25,042 nt of DNA from Methylococcaceae bacterium (GCA_005779525.1 SXIZ01000113.1:1-25042); one strand, 5' to 3'. Shown: positions 1 to 8,903, counted from the stretch's first letter. Notes: generated from the letters alone by a model not told the origin. Made by a program: numbers and translations.

Positions 1-109
1 ACTCTGGGAGTGCGTGTAGATCTTGAAGACGATATTTGACGTTCGGGTATCCGTCAGAGGTTGGGTAAACACCTAAGATCAATAAATCAGTTTGGGGGTT
101 GGCTGGCAT
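1..109 (-). CDS. 5' part of a possible glycosyltransferase, cut by the window edge
   Basis: An open frame on the minus strand starts at an ATG (107-109) and runs without a stop to the edge, giving 36 residues. It overlaps the last 23 nt of the glycosyltransferase gene upstream, which suggests translational coupling in one operon. After a short polar start comes a hydrophobic strand with LLILGVYPTSDGYPNVKYR. A hydrophobic beta strand followed by a Gly-rich turn at the N terminus is common in GT-B glycosyltransferases, and the neighbour is a glycosyltransferase, so I infer a sugar-transfer role. No catalytic residues lie in the visible part and no clear Shine-Dalgarno sequence precedes the start. 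The reading frame is fairly convincing; the function is a guess from context. Confidence 0.5.
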   Translation of the reverse strand, partial: MPANPQTDLLILGVYPTSDGYPNVKYRLQDLHALPE

Positions 110-1037
110 CAGGACAAATTCGGCTGGGACACGGGGATAATTGTGCCATTTTACCCAAAAGTGCGTGGCTAATGCCTAAAGCGATAGCATAAAGTTTATT
201 GAGTTTATGTTGTTCAAAACCAATAATGGTGAGTGTTTCAAGTAGCAGCCGTGCGCATTGTTTAAGACACCAAGCGGGTTCATCTTGCCAGTAGGTCAAC
301 ATGGTGGTTAAGCAATTACGAAAAATATAATATTTACGTAAGGCCGTATGTTCGGGAATACGAAACAGAGCGGGTCTTTGGAATGTATGCGAATTACCTA
401 TGCTTTGGCGCATCAGAATCCGCGTACTCATCCACAGTTTTAAACCAAAACGCCGAGCCCGTAGCGCAAATTCATGGTCGACTGAATCGATAAAATAATC
501 CTCGCGTAATAATCCCAAGCGCGGGATTAGCCCGGTCCACAACAACGTGCCAGAACTAATCAAGGTTTTGCGTTCAATACATGCGGCGCCTACGTCTTGG
601 GGAACAAATGCTTTATTTAAGGCATCATGCCAGTAATTGCAGCCTAAAATTAAAGGCTTCTCCTCCACGTTGCTATAGATTGAGGTCAATTCTTCAAGGA
701 GATATGGATAGATTAAGGTGTCTTGATCGAAAGTGATGACCCACGTAAATTTGCTCTGTAGCGCATACGCTAAGCCTTGATTAAGCGCCTTGGCGACGCC
801 AAAGTTTTCCGGGTTGATTTGCAGGGTGATGTTGGCAGACATTGCGGCAATCGTCTGATCTAATTGACTATAAAAACCGCTACTGGCGCCATTACTGATG
901 ATAATGAGATGTTTAAAACCAGTGCTCCATAGCTGCAGGCGTTGGAAAAATTGCGGATCAGGTTGGTAGATCACGATAACGGCGCAACAGTTTGCAGGAG
1001 TTGGCGCCTGTGGGGCACTGAAAAGAAGACGACTCAT
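87..1037 (-). CDS. Family 2 glycosyltransferase, rhamnosyltransferase-like
   Basis: This 316-residue protein should transfer a nucleotide-activated sugar to a growing surface polysaccharide or O-antigen at the cytoplasmic face of the membrane. It has the GT-A layout: a first strand (CCAVIVIY, about 17-24), the segment ENFGVAKALNQGL at 77-89 typical of bacterial rhamnosyltransferases, and the metal and nucleotide-sugar binding DQD at 104-106. No membrane segment is obvious. Length is normal for the family (about 300). The ATG start has only a weak upstream GAGAA. Its 3' end overlaps the next gene on the same strand, consistent with a polysaccharide operon running out of the window. Family assignment is firm; the sugar and acceptor cannot be read from sequence. 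Confidence 0.88.
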   Translation of the reverse strand: MSRLLFSAPQAPTPANCCAVIVIYQPDPQFFQRLQLWSTGFKHLIIISNGASSGFYSQLDQTIAAMSANITLQINPENFGVAKALNQGLAYALQSKFTWVITFDQDTLIYPYLLEELTSIYSNVEEKPLILGCNYWHDALNKAFVPQDVGAACIERKTLISSGTLLWTGLIPRLGLLREDYFIDSVDHEFALRARRFGLKLWMSTRILMRQSIGNSHTFQRPALFRIPEHTALRKYYIFRNCLTTMLTYWQDEPAWCLKQCARLLLETLTIIGFEQHKLNKLYAIALGISHALLGKMAQLSPCPSRICPDASQPPN

Positions 1038-1470
1038 GGTAATTCTCGGGAAACGGGCTTAATTTTTAGAATACTACGTTTGAAAAACCAACCAACGGCA
1101 GTTATAGGTTGGCAGGCTTCGTTATCTTGCTTAAATTTGCCCGCACACGCACTGGCAAATTTGATTTTATTATCTCGTAAAGTAATGACAGGTGTAAATT
1201 TTGGCCGTGAGCACTATTGCGTTTCAAGCATTCTACAAAGGGTTAAACAAACTAAGTACTCGATAAGTATAAATAAAATTAAAATTTTTTACTGCAATAG
1301 CAACATAAATATTAGGATAGAGTTTAAGTTTTGGGCGTTTTGCAGTATTACATGCTCGCTAAGCGCTATACTCAAACAAAGGCTGACGCCGAACGCGCTT
1401 TCGTGCTATACCTAAATACAGACAGTTACAACCAAAACTTGTTGATCTCCCAATAAAATTAGGATTTAGA
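1038..1470. other. Divergent intergenic region, no gene seen
   Basis: These 433 bases separate the minus-strand glycosyltransferase from the plus-strand MoxR operon, so both promoters should lie here. The right half is AT-rich. A TATACT hexamer occurs at 1367-1372, but I find no well-spaced -35 partner. A plus-strand open frame crossing this region (942-1415) starts inside the glycosyltransferase and resembles no protein I know, so I do not call it. The MoxR start is preceded by AGGA at 1461-1464. Confidence 0.6.
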
Positions 1471-2376
1471 ATGACCCGTGCTTTAGAATCATTATTACAT
1501 GCCGCTAATCAAGTAGTTTTGGGGAAGGAAATACAGATTCGATTAGCTATCTGCTGTTTGTTAGCCCGTGGCCACTTGTTAATTGAAGATCTGCCGGGTG
1601 TCGGCAAAACCACGTTAGCACACACGTTAGCAAAATTGATGGGGATGGATTATCAGCGCATTCAATTTACCAGTGATCTGCTGCCAGCGGATATTCTAGG
1701 TGCTTCGGTTTTTGAGCCTGAAAAGCAGCAATTTACCTTTCACCCTGGACCCATATTTAGACAAATGGTGTTAGCGGATGAAATTAATCGTGCTACCCCC
1801 AAAGCGCAAAGTGCATTATTAGAAGCAATGGAAGAGCGCCAAGTGACGGTGGAAGGTAAAACTTATGCTTTGCCCCAGCCTTTTTTTGTGATTGCCACCC
1901 AAAACCCCTCCCACCAATTAGGCACATTTCCGTTGCCAGAATCACAGTTAGACCGATTTTTAATGCGCTTAGAATTAGGCTACCCGAGTGCAGCTGCCGA
2001 GCGAGCTTTGCTTGCTGGGCAAAATCGGCAACAGCTTATTCAGACGTTGCAGACACAATTGTTGCCAGAAGACTTGCAAGCGATGCAACTGGCGATAGCA
2101 CAGGTACATACTGCCGAACCCTTGTTAGATTATGTACAGGCCATTTTAGCGTTTACCCGCAGGTCACAGGAATATGCCTGTGGTTTGTCGCCACGGGCGG
2201 GACTTGCTTTGATGCAGGCGGCTAAAACGTGGGCATTTATGCAACAGCGGGATGCCGTCATTCCCGAAGACGTCCAAGCAGTGTTACCTGCTGTGGCAGG
2301 CCATCGCTTACGTCCCAGTTCAAATGATGCTGAGGCCATTGTGGCACCCATTTTAGCGCAGGTAGCCATTCCTTGA
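1471..2376 (+). CDS. MoxR-family AAA+ ATPase
   Basis: A 301-residue MoxR-type ATPase, a chaperone-like AAA+ protein usually working on proteins encoded by its operon. Visible motifs: Walker A PGVGKTT (42-48), Walker B LADE with DEIN (101-105), sensor-1 Asn in IATQNP (141-146), DRF at 161-163, and the C-terminal lid. Length is typical. AGGA lies 6 nt before the ATG. Its stop codon overlaps the TTG start of the DUF58 gene by four bases (TTGA), followed by a TgpA-type transglutaminase; MoxR-DUF58-TgpA is a recurrent bacterial gene trio. The family is secure. In methylotrophs the MoxR name comes from methanol dehydrogenase clusters, but no mxa genes are seen here, so a role in methanol dehydrogenase maturation is not supported. 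Confidence 0.93.
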   Translation: MTRALESLLHAANQVVLGKEIQIRLAICCLLARGHLLIEDLPGVGKTTLAHTLAKLMGMDYQRIQFTSDLLPADILGASVFEPEKQQFTFHPGPIFRQMVLADEINRATPKAQSALLEAMEERQVTVEGKTYALPQPFFVIATQNPSHQLGTFPLPESQLDRFLMRLELGYPSAAAERALLAGQNRQQLIQTLQTQLLPEDLQAMQLAIAQVHTAEPLLDYVQAILAFTRRSQEYACGLSPRAGLALMQAAKTWAFMQQRDAVIPEDVQAVLPAVAGHRLRPSSNDAEAIVAPILAQVAIP

Positions 2377-3335
2377 GCGGACTGGGCAAATTTTGGCGTG
2401 AGCTACAAGCGCATCCTCGCTTGAGTCGGTTTTTTTTGGGGGAAGCGCCGAGCAAAACTGCGATCCATTTAAATCATAGGCGTATTTTTATTGTGCCCAC
2501 TCGCCAGGGTTTTGGCTTCCTACTGTTAATCGTGGTCCTGCTGTTAATCGGATTTGTCTACAATAATAATCTCACGTATTTACTCGCGTTTTTACTCATA
2601 GGCTTAGTCATCGTGACCATTCTGCATACCTTTAGGTCATTATCGGGTTTGCTATTGACGTTAGGTTCGGCAAAGCCAGTGTTTGTGGGGGAGCGTGCCA
2701 ACCTACCGTTGTATATCGAGAATCCTTCCCAAGTTAAACGCTATCATCTAGAAGTCAGTTTAGAAGAGCAGGTCTTTGTGGGTGTCGAGGCCATGAGTGT
2801 GCAACAGGTGAATGTGTATTCCACAACGCTGCAGCGTGGCTGGCATCAGTGCGGAACTATTCGTTTGACCAGCCGATTTCCGTTAGGGTTATTCCGTGCT
2901 TGGTCATTATTACGCTTTGCTTGTCCAGTGCTGGTGTATCCCAAGCCTGCCGTATCTGGCTTAGCTTTTCCTGAGCAAGCATCCGGCGAAGGTCAGCAAG
3001 GACAAGCGCGTCGGGGTGGCGTTGAAGATTTTTATGGTTTGCTGGAATATCGGGCTGGCGATGCAATTAAACATATTCATTGGAAATCATACGCTAAAGC
3101 GCAAGGGTTATTTACCAAACATTACAGTCACTTTCAGGCAAGTGCATTGACTTTAGACTACGCATACACACCAGGCTATGGGGTGGAAGAGCGCGTAAGT
3201 CAATTGTGTCGCTGGGTGATGGACGCCGAGGCGTGTGGTCGACCCTATAGTTTAAGTTTACCCGGGTTGACGCTGCCACCGGGATGCGGGGAGCGTCATT
3301 ATGCGAGTTGTTTACAAGCTTTGGCCTTGTTTTAG
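2373..3335 (+). CDS. DUF58 membrane protein of the MoxR operon, TTG start
   Basis: A 320-residue protein with two adjacent membrane segments (about 47-64 and 68-85) and the DUF58 signature at 216-240: GGVEDF, then LEYRAGD, then IHWKSYAK. DUF58 proteins resemble von Willebrand A folds with a degraded metal site and occur with MoxR ATPases; their biochemical role is unknown. The frame starts with TTG inside the moxR stop (TTGA), so translation probably depends on ribosomes ending moxR. The next ATG in frame lies deep in the protein (M141), beyond both membrane segments, which supports the rare start. The gene ends 12 nt before tgpA. I infer that it bridges the ATPase and the membrane-bound transglutaminase. 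Confidence 0.88.
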   Translation: MSGLGKFWRELQAHPRLSRFFLGEAPSKTAIHLNHRRIFIVPTRQGFGFLLLIVVLLLIGFVYNNNLTYLLAFLLIGLVIVTILHTFRSLSGLLLTLGSAKPVFVGERANLPLYIENPSQVKRYHLEVSLEEQVFVGVEAMSVQQVNVYSTTLQRGWHQCGTIRLTSRFPLGLFRAWSLLRFACPVLVYPKPAVSGLAFPEQASGEGQQGQARRGGVEDFYGLLEYRAGDAIKHIHWKSYAKAQGLFTKHYSHFQASALTLDYAYTPGYGVEERVSQLCRWVMDAEACGRPYSLSLPGLTLPPGCGERHYASCLQALALF

Positions 3336-3347
3336 AGGGTATCGGGC

Positions 3348-5330
3348 ATGAGTAACAGTAAACAAGCAGAATTGGCCTCCGCTCAGGTATTTAGTATGTT
3401 ACTGGGCGCCGTGGGATTAACCGTGTTGCCACATGCCTGGAATTTGTCCTGGGACATTTTCTTGGGATTTTTCGTGCTCTGGAGCTGGCGCTGTATTGGT
3501 GTTTGGCGGCCACGGTATTTACCGAGTAAGGCATTGTTGTTTGCGGTCACGCTCCTCAGCTTGGGATTTTTGTATAGCCAGCATCAGGGCGTGTTCGGCC
3601 GGGATGCGGGGACACGGATTTTTGTGATTGCCTTAGGGCTAAAGCTGTTAGAGATTAAAACGATTCGTGATGTGCAGCTGACGGTTAACTTCGCTTTTAT
3701 TATCGCGGCAACCTTATTTTTGTACCAACAGTCTTTGTTAATGGCGGCGTATATTATCGTGGTGTGTTTAAGTTTGTTGATGACCTTAAACGCGATCCAC
3801 AGCAAAATTACAGACGTAATGTTGTTGGCGCGATGTGTAGGGGTAATGCTGCTGCAGGCGTTACCCGTCTGTATTGCGTTGTTTGTGTTATTTCCGCGCT
3901 TAGAAGCGCCGCGTTGGGCATTTTTAAACGAGCGCACGCTTACAAAATCGGGCTTGAGTGATACTTTAGAACCCGGTTCAATCACGGATTTGGGCTTATC
4001 CGATGAACTGGTGTTTCGGGTAAAGTTTACTGGTTCAAGGCCTCCGCCAGACGAGTTATATTGGCGTGGACCGGTATTTAGCCATACCGATGGTAAACAT
4101 TGGACGCCATCACTCTCCAATAAAGCCCGACGTCACCCAGATGATCTTCGCTTTGCTGGTAACAGTTATAACTATACACTTTTGCTGGAGCCGCAAAGCA
4201 AACCTTGGGTGTTTGCCTTGGACATGCCCGCAAGTCTGGCGCCCAATTTAGTGATGAACGCTGATTATCAGCTGATTACAACGGTCAATCCCGAGCAACG
4301 CGCTGAATATGCGTTGCGTTCCTATCCGCATTATAATACTGGTGTGCTTCCTCCCATCGAAGCTCAAGAAAATCTAGCCTTACCGCAGACTATTTCGCCA
4401 GAAATTAAAAACTTGGTGGGTGAATTAGCAGGTTTTACCCAGCCACCTGCAGTCTTTATTCAAGCGGTGCTCAGGTATTTTCGCGAGCAACCCTTCTACT
4501 ATACTTTAAGTCCACCGTTAATGGTGGAGCATCCCATAGACACGTTTTTGTTCCAAACCCGCACAGGGTTTTGTAGTCATTATGCGACAGCTTTTGTGTA
4601 TTTATTGCGTGTGGCCAAGATCCCGGCGCGTGTGGTAAGTGGTTATCAGGGCGGTAAGCTGAATGCCATTGGCGAATTCTTAGAAATTCGCCAAGCCGAT
4701 GCGCATGCTTGGGCAGAAGTATGGTTAGCAGGACAAGGCTGGGTGCGTTTTGATCCAACCGCGGCGGTTGCACCCGAACGCATTCAACAAGGCGTCAATA
4801 TTGATATGCAATTAGCCAGTGGCACGGTGAATTTTTCGTTGTTTGATGCGGCGGCGCAGCATGGCGTGCTCGCGCAATGGTATCAAACCCTTAGACAAGG
4901 CTGGCAAAATGTGGACTACAGTTGGCAGCGTTGGGTCATTAATTACAATACGGCGAATCAGGCAAGTTTTTTACAAGGCCTAGGCATGCAGGATATGGCA
5001 ACAGCGCTACGTTGGTTGCTTATTAGTATTGCCTTGTGCACCTTCAGCATTTTCGTGTTTTTAATGCGGCGGCCAGTGCGCGTGCCTGATAGGGCTTTAA
5101 GACATTATCAGCGTTTTTTGCGGCAATTGGCGCGTCACAATTTAGTGTGTGCGACTGGCGAAACGGCGAGTGCCTTTGCGCAGCGTGTGGGTGAACAGTT
5201 GCCAGCGTGTCGCGCAGAGGTAGAACAAATCACGCAACTTTATCTACAGTGTCGCTATGGCAAGCAAGTCGAGGTGGCGCAACTGCAGACCTTGGCGAAA
5301 TTAGCTGCGGGATTTAAGCTTAAAGCCTAG
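3348..5330 (+). CDS. tgpA: TgpA-type membrane transglutaminase (DUF3488, transglutaminase core, DUF4129)
   Basis: A 660-residue inner-membrane protein. Several hydrophobic helices fill residues 15-185, a large extracytoplasmic transglutaminase-like domain follows, then one helix near 550-572 and a cytoplasmic DUF4129-like tail. The catalytic triad is visible: Cys409 (RTGFCSHYA), His453 (ADAHAWAEV) and Asp469 (VRFDPTAA), at nearly the same positions as in Pseudomonas aeruginosa TgpA, an essential periplasmic transglutaminase. The substrate is unknown; a cell-envelope role is likely. GAGGGT lies before the ATG start. It is the third gene of the MoxR-DUF58-TgpA operon. Family call is strong, exact physiological role open. 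Confidence 0.92.
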   Translation: MSNSKQAELASAQVFSMLLGAVGLTVLPHAWNLSWDIFLGFFVLWSWRCIGVWRPRYLPSKALLFAVTLLSLGFLYSQHQGVFGRDAGTRIFVIALGLKLLEIKTIRDVQLTVNFAFIIAATLFLYQQSLLMAAYIIVVCLSLLMTLNAIHSKITDVMLLARCVGVMLLQALPVCIALFVLFPRLEAPRWAFLNERTLTKSGLSDTLEPGSITDLGLSDELVFRVKFTGSRPPPDELYWRGPVFSHTDGKHWTPSLSNKARRHPDDLRFAGNSYNYTLLLEPQSKPWVFALDMPASLAPNLVMNADYQLITTVNPEQRAEYALRSYPHYNTGVLPPIEAQENLALPQTISPEIKNLVGELAGFTQPPAVFIQAVLRYFREQPFYYTLSPPLMVEHPIDTFLFQTRTGFCSHYATAFVYLLRVAKIPARVVSGYQGGKLNAIGEFLEIRQADAHAWAEVWLAGQGWVRFDPTAAVAPERIQQGVNIDMQLASGTVNFSLFDAAAQHGVLAQWYQTLRQGWQNVDYSWQRWVINYNTANQASFLQGLGMQDMATALRWLLISIALCTFSIFVFLMRRPVRVPDRALRHYQRFLRQLARHNLVCATGETASAFAQRVGEQLPACRAEVEQITQLYLQCRYGKQVEVAQLQTLAKLAAGFKLKA

Positions 5331-5429
5331 CTACCTTAAGTCGTTAACGCGCCGTTTTTAAGCTTAGTCGCATTCGTGTTTTTGGAAATAGACTAATATT
5401 AATACACATCTGTTGATAGGCGAATTACG

Positions 5430-5969
5430 ATGAAACCAAAAATAATTCCAAATAACATCGAACGCAAGCTAGAAGATCAAGATTTTATTGTGTCCAAAAC
5501 GGACACCACTGGCAGAATTACCTACGCAAATCGAATTTTTATGCAAATCTGTGGCTACTCTGAAGAGCAATTGCTGCATGTGCAGCATAATATTATTCGC
5601 CATCCCGATATGCCGCGCGGGGTATTCAAATTTATGTGGGATACCTTAAAAGCGGGTAACGAGTTTTTCGGCTTTGCGAAAAATATGTGCTCCGATGGCG
5701 GTTTTTATTGGGTGTTTGCCAATATAACGCCTGATTACAGTAGTGAGGGGGAGTTGCAAGGTTACTACTCGGTCAGGCGTAAACCCCCAGACTCTGCGAT
5801 CCGCATCATAGAGCCCGTTTATGCGCATATGTTAGAGATCGAGCGCACTAGCAATAAGGCGGACGGTCCAAGTAACGCCATTAATTATCTCGTGGATGTG
5901 GTTAAACAAAGTGGTGCACCGGATTATAACCATCTGGTGTTAAGTTTGTATAAGCCCAAAGGTGTTTAA
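5430..5969 (+). CDS. Aer-like PAS sensor protein without its own signalling domain
   Basis: A 179-residue soluble protein that is mostly one PAS domain (about 15-120). It closely follows the FAD-binding PAS domain of the aerotaxis receptor Aer: Asn34 in ITYAN, then HNIIRHPDMP with Arg57, His58 and Asp60, the same residue numbers that bind FAD in E. coli Aer, then FYWVFA and GYYSVRR. Unlike Aer it lacks a membrane anchor, HAMP and receptor module. The next gene, 10 nt downstream, encodes a receptor with those parts but no PAS. This resembles the CetB/CetA energy-taxis pair of Campylobacter. I infer that the PAS protein senses redox state through FAD and passes it to the neighbour. FAD binding is predicted, not shown. 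Confidence 0.87.
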   Translation: MKPKIIPNNIERKLEDQDFIVSKTDTTGRITYANRIFMQICGYSEEQLLHVQHNIIRHPDMPRGVFKFMWDTLKAGNEFFGFAKNMCSDGGFYWVFANITPDYSSEGELQGYYSVRRKPPDSAIRIIEPVYAHMLEIERTSNKADGPSNAINYLVDVVKQSGAPDYNHLVLSLYKPKGV

Positions 5970-5979
5970 GGAGCGGTAG

Positions 5980-7467
5980 ATGCAAACCAATAGCAGTGCA
6001 AATATTCCCTTCTTAAAGCAAAAGGCAAGCTACGCGGTGAGCGGCATAGTTTTTTGCAGTTGTCTGCTGTGGGGAGCCACCTTTTATCAATATGGGTTTT
6101 CTTGGCTTATTCTGGCGTTACATCTCCCTATATTGGGCATCGCGTATTTTGTGGCGACCACGATGCACAGACATTTGGATGTGCTTGAGCGTATGCAGAA
6201 AATCTTAGTTAAAACCAACCAGGGCGAGCTATATCATCGTTTGACCGAAACCAAGGGCATGGGCGAGTTGGGTAAAATTGCCTGGGAGCTCAATGATACC
6301 TTGGATATTTTTGAGTCCTACTTTAAAGAAATTGCCACCTGTTTTGCGCATAGTTCTCAGGGTAATCCAGATCGCTACGCGTTAGCCGATGGTTTTCCCG
6401 GCGTGCTCAGAACTTCTGCAAAGTCGATCAACCTCGCGCTGCAGCAAATGAGTGAAAATAGGAAATTAATTACTAAAAATCGCTTGTCTGCAGGCTTGCA
6501 TGGTTTAAATACGTCCAATCTGTTAAATAATTTAAAAACCAGCCAGGCAGATTTACTGAAAATTACGGAGCAGTTGGAAAAAGTAGAATACATCACCAGC
6601 GATACCGGGCAGCGGGCTGAAGCAAGTTTAGAAGTCGTTGCTTGTATCAGCCAGTTGTTAGTACAAATCGATAGCAACATCCAATCGGTGAGTAATGTGA
6701 TTGCGGAATTAGTGACCGATAGCCAGAAAGTCACGGAATCATTATCCATGATTACCGGGATTGCTGACCAAACCAATTTGTTGGCGCTCAATGCCTCGAT
6801 TGAGGCTGCGCGAGCAGGTGAGCATGGGCGGGGGTTTGCGGTGGTGGCCGAAGAAGTTAAAAATTTATCCGAGCATACTAAAAATGCCGCTTTGGAAGTT
6901 GCCTCAACATTAAATTCGTTTAATCGCCGCGTTCGGCAAATGCATGAAGAGGCCGATGCCTCGGCAGAGTTATCGGGTGAAATTACCGATAAAATGCTGC
7001 AGTTTAAAATCCAATTTTCTGAATTATCGAGCGCCGCTCAGGATTCGGTGAGTTATATCACTTACGCTAAGGATAAAACCTTTGCTTTGCTTTCTAAGGT
7101 TGATCATATTGTTTATAAACAGAATGGTTATATTGCTTTAGAACAGGGGCATAATTGTGCCGAGGCGGAGGCCATCAGTGTCACTAGTCAAGAGTGTCGG
7201 TTGGGTAAATGGTATATTGAAGGCATTGGTCATCAACAATTTCGTTTTACGCACGCCTATGGACGCTTGCAGCAACCCCATACCGAAGTACATGCGGCTA
7301 CGCAAAAAGCCTATGCGGTTTCCCGCCAAGCTTGGCAAGATAACGCTAGCATGTTAGACGAAATTATTCAGCACATGCAAGAATCTGAACGCTCCAGTAA
7401 TGAAGTTATGCAATATATTGATGCTATGGTGGAAGAAAAGCATCAACATATTAAGCACAAGAAATAG
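5980..7467 (+). CDS. Methyl-accepting chemotaxis protein with C-terminal CZB zinc-binding domain
   Basis: A 495-residue receptor. Two closely spaced hydrophobic segments (about 18-36 and 41-62) form a membrane hairpin with almost no periplasmic part, so sensing must be cytoplasmic or through a partner. A HAMP-like stretch follows, then the coiled-coil signalling domain with its conserved tip at 259-300 (ADQTNLLALNASIEAARAG), which contacts CheA/CheW. Near the C terminus is a chemoreceptor zinc-binding domain: His376, Cys406 in ECRLGKWY, His434 and His438, the expected H-C-H-H set. AAGGAG sits 7 nt before the ATG. Together with the PAS gene just upstream it makes a split Aer. CZB domains have been linked to zinc and oxidant sensing in other bacteria; the stimulus here is unknown. 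Confidence 0.92.
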   Translation: MQTNSSANIPFLKQKASYAVSGIVFCSCLLWGATFYQYGFSWLILALHLPILGIAYFVATTMHRHLDVLERMQKILVKTNQGELYHRLTETKGMGELGKIAWELNDTLDIFESYFKEIATCFAHSSQGNPDRYALADGFPGVLRTSAKSINLALQQMSENRKLITKNRLSAGLHGLNTSNLLNNLKTSQADLLKITEQLEKVEYITSDTGQRAEASLEVVACISQLLVQIDSNIQSVSNVIAELVTDSQKVTESLSMITGIADQTNLLALNASIEAARAGEHGRGFAVVAEEVKNLSEHTKNAALEVASTLNSFNRRVRQMHEEADASAELSGEITDKMLQFKIQFSELSSAAQDSVSYITYAKDKTFALLSKVDHIVYKQNGYIALEQGHNCAEAEAISVTSQECRLGKWYIEGIGHQQFRFTHAYGRLQQPHTEVHAATQKAYAVSRQAWQDNASMLDEIIQHMQESERSSNEVMQYIDAMVEEKHQHIKHKK

Positions 7468-8051
7468 CGGGGCCTAATCCGCATAAAGTCATATTATTCA
7501 ATCTGGGTATTCCTTGCTGTTGCGCGCTTTCCCCTAAATCTGGCGCCATGTGGCTGCAATAGCGAGTCTGGGTTAAGCAGATCAGTGTTAATGGATGAAA
7601 AGGATTTTTCCCTATCCCTGGACGCTGAATCCCGACAATCCCTGTTGAGAGGACGAGATTCTTTTAGACCTCGAAGGGCGCGGGGGGATTCAAGAATCCT
7701 CCTGTCTCACCCAAATCTCTGGAAAACCGCTACACATCTCCTTTATAAATTCCGAATGTCAATGTCCAAGCTCACTGGATATTTAATGCAGTTGCGACAA
7801 GACGGTTGAAAAATTATGTCTGCCTTAGTTTTAGTGCCTTAATCCTTGTTATCCCTACATTTGGGGGGATTGTTATAACCGAATAAACAACTAAACTCAA
7901 TTTATGGCTATCGGAAAGATCATTCAGGATGAGATCTACTATTTTGCCAATACTTCATTCTTTTTACTCATGCCGTTCTGGATATAAGCAAATACCCATA
8001 TTTGCATACATGTTCATAAAAATGCAGGCAATAAATACAGGTTGGTTGACG
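7468..8051 (+). other. Gene-poor region before the SphA-type gene
   Basis: About 580 bases without a gene I can support. The part at 7600-7700 is purine-rich and carries a small inverted repeat. An open frame at 7585-7809 (74 codons, GTG start, rich in Arg) has no recognisable domain and no good ribosome binding site; I treat it as chance. The open frame of the next gene extends back to 7929, but the first 41 codons do not resemble a signal sequence and are probably untranslated. Confidence 0.5.
7657..7698. repeat. Short inverted repeat
   Basis: GATTCTT at 7657-7663 is matched by AAGAATC at 7692-7698, with 28 nt between them and imperfect extension outward (GAGAGGAC against CTCCTGTCTC). No poly-T follows, so it is not a standard terminator. 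It could be a remnant of a small repeat element or chance. Confidence 0.35.
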
Positions 8052-8903
8052 ATGAAATTGCTGATATCGCTAGTCTTGGCTGGTTTTTGGGGGCATGCCG
8101 CTCTTGCTACAGAAGGCGGGGGATCGAATTATCTGCCAGGCTTTTATGGCGATTTTCAAATGGGTTCTTTGCCGGGTAAGGGATTGTATTTGAGTAATTT
8201 GTTTACCGCCTATCAAGATCATACCGGGGCGACTGGCAGTGCTCAAGAAATACCCGGTTTGATGTATGTTCCGGGTAATGAGATTTTGGGAGCAAATTTT
8301 GCCGTAGGCGTCTGGCCGAGTGTGGTGGTTATTAAAGATCATTCGAATGGCAATACACTGGAGCGCCTGTCCTTTGGTGATCCTTATCTTATGCCAGTAT
8401 TACTCAACTGGAATTGGAAGGATCTGCAAATATCGCTGTATGAAGGCATTATCGCACCGGTGGGTTATTACCAAAAAGACCATCTGAATATTGGGCGCAA
8501 TATTTGGACTTTTGATCACAATCTGTCATTAACTTATAACTTGCCTGCAGACAATGAGTTATCTTTCAATTTTGGGTTTATGAATAATACCGAAAATGAA
8601 GCGACCCATTACACGACCGGGGATGAATTGCATCTCGATTATGTGCTAGGGCATTACTTTACCGAAGAATTTGCAGTCGGTGTGGTGGGTTCATATTATA
8701 AGCAAGTGACGGCAGATCAAGCGCCTAAGGAAATTCTCGCGCAAGAATATACGGAGTCTAGTACCGTGGGCCCAGTGCTTATGTATAACCCATCAATTGC
8801 GGGTAAGAGCATTTCAACCTCGCTCAAATGGTTACATGAATTTGATACCCAAGGTCATGTAAGACAGGACTATATTTTTTTTCGCCTGTTTTATGGATTT
8901 TAG
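8052..8903 (+). CDS. SphA / phenol MetA-type outer-membrane beta-barrel protein
   Basis: With the ATG at 8052 this is a 283-residue exported protein. Residues 1-19 form a signal peptide (KLLISLVLAGFWGHAALA, cleavage before T20). The mature protein begins EGGGSNYLPGFYGDF, the opening of the SphA / MetA-pathway-of-phenol-degradation barrel family. Alternating aromatic and polar residues and a terminal Phe (FFRLFYGF) indicate an outer-membrane beta-barrel. Members sit in the outer membrane and are thought to admit hydrophobic or aromatic compounds; the substrate here is unknown. I chose the 8052 start over the longer open frame (from 7929) because it places the signal peptide at the N terminus. 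It stands alone, and a large inverted-repeat element follows its stop codon. Confidence 0.82.
   Translation: MKLLISLVLAGFWGHAALATEGGGSNYLPGFYGDFQMGSLPGKGLYLSNLFTAYQDHTGATGSAQEIPGLMYVPGNEILGANFAVGVWPSVVVIKDHSNGNTLERLSFGDPYLMPVLLNWNWKDLQISLYEGIIAPVGYYQKDHLNIGRNIWTFDHNLSLTYNLPADNELSFNFGFMNNTENEATHYTTGDELHLDYVLGHYFTEEFAVGVVGSYYKQVTADQAPKEILAQEYTESSTVGPVLMYNPSIAGKSISTSLKWLHEFDTQGHVRQDYIFFRLFYGF

Noticed and set aside
942..1415. 157-codon plus-strand open frame
   Set aside because: It begins antisense inside the glycosyltransferase gene and continues through AT-rich spacer; composition is unlike a protein and no ribosome binding site or domain is visible.
3584..4120. 178-codon minus-strand frame inside tgpA
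   Set aside because: Antisense shadow of a well-supported gene with conserved catalytic residues on the plus strand.
7585..7809. 74-codon open frame before the SphA-type gene
   Set aside because: GTG start without a Shine-Dalgarno, Arg-rich low-similarity sequence across an inverted repeat. It could be a relic but I cannot support it.
7929..8051. Longer N terminus for the SphA-type protein
   Set aside because: The extra 41 residues would bury a clear signal peptide inside the protein; the ATG at 8052 gives a normal exported barrel.
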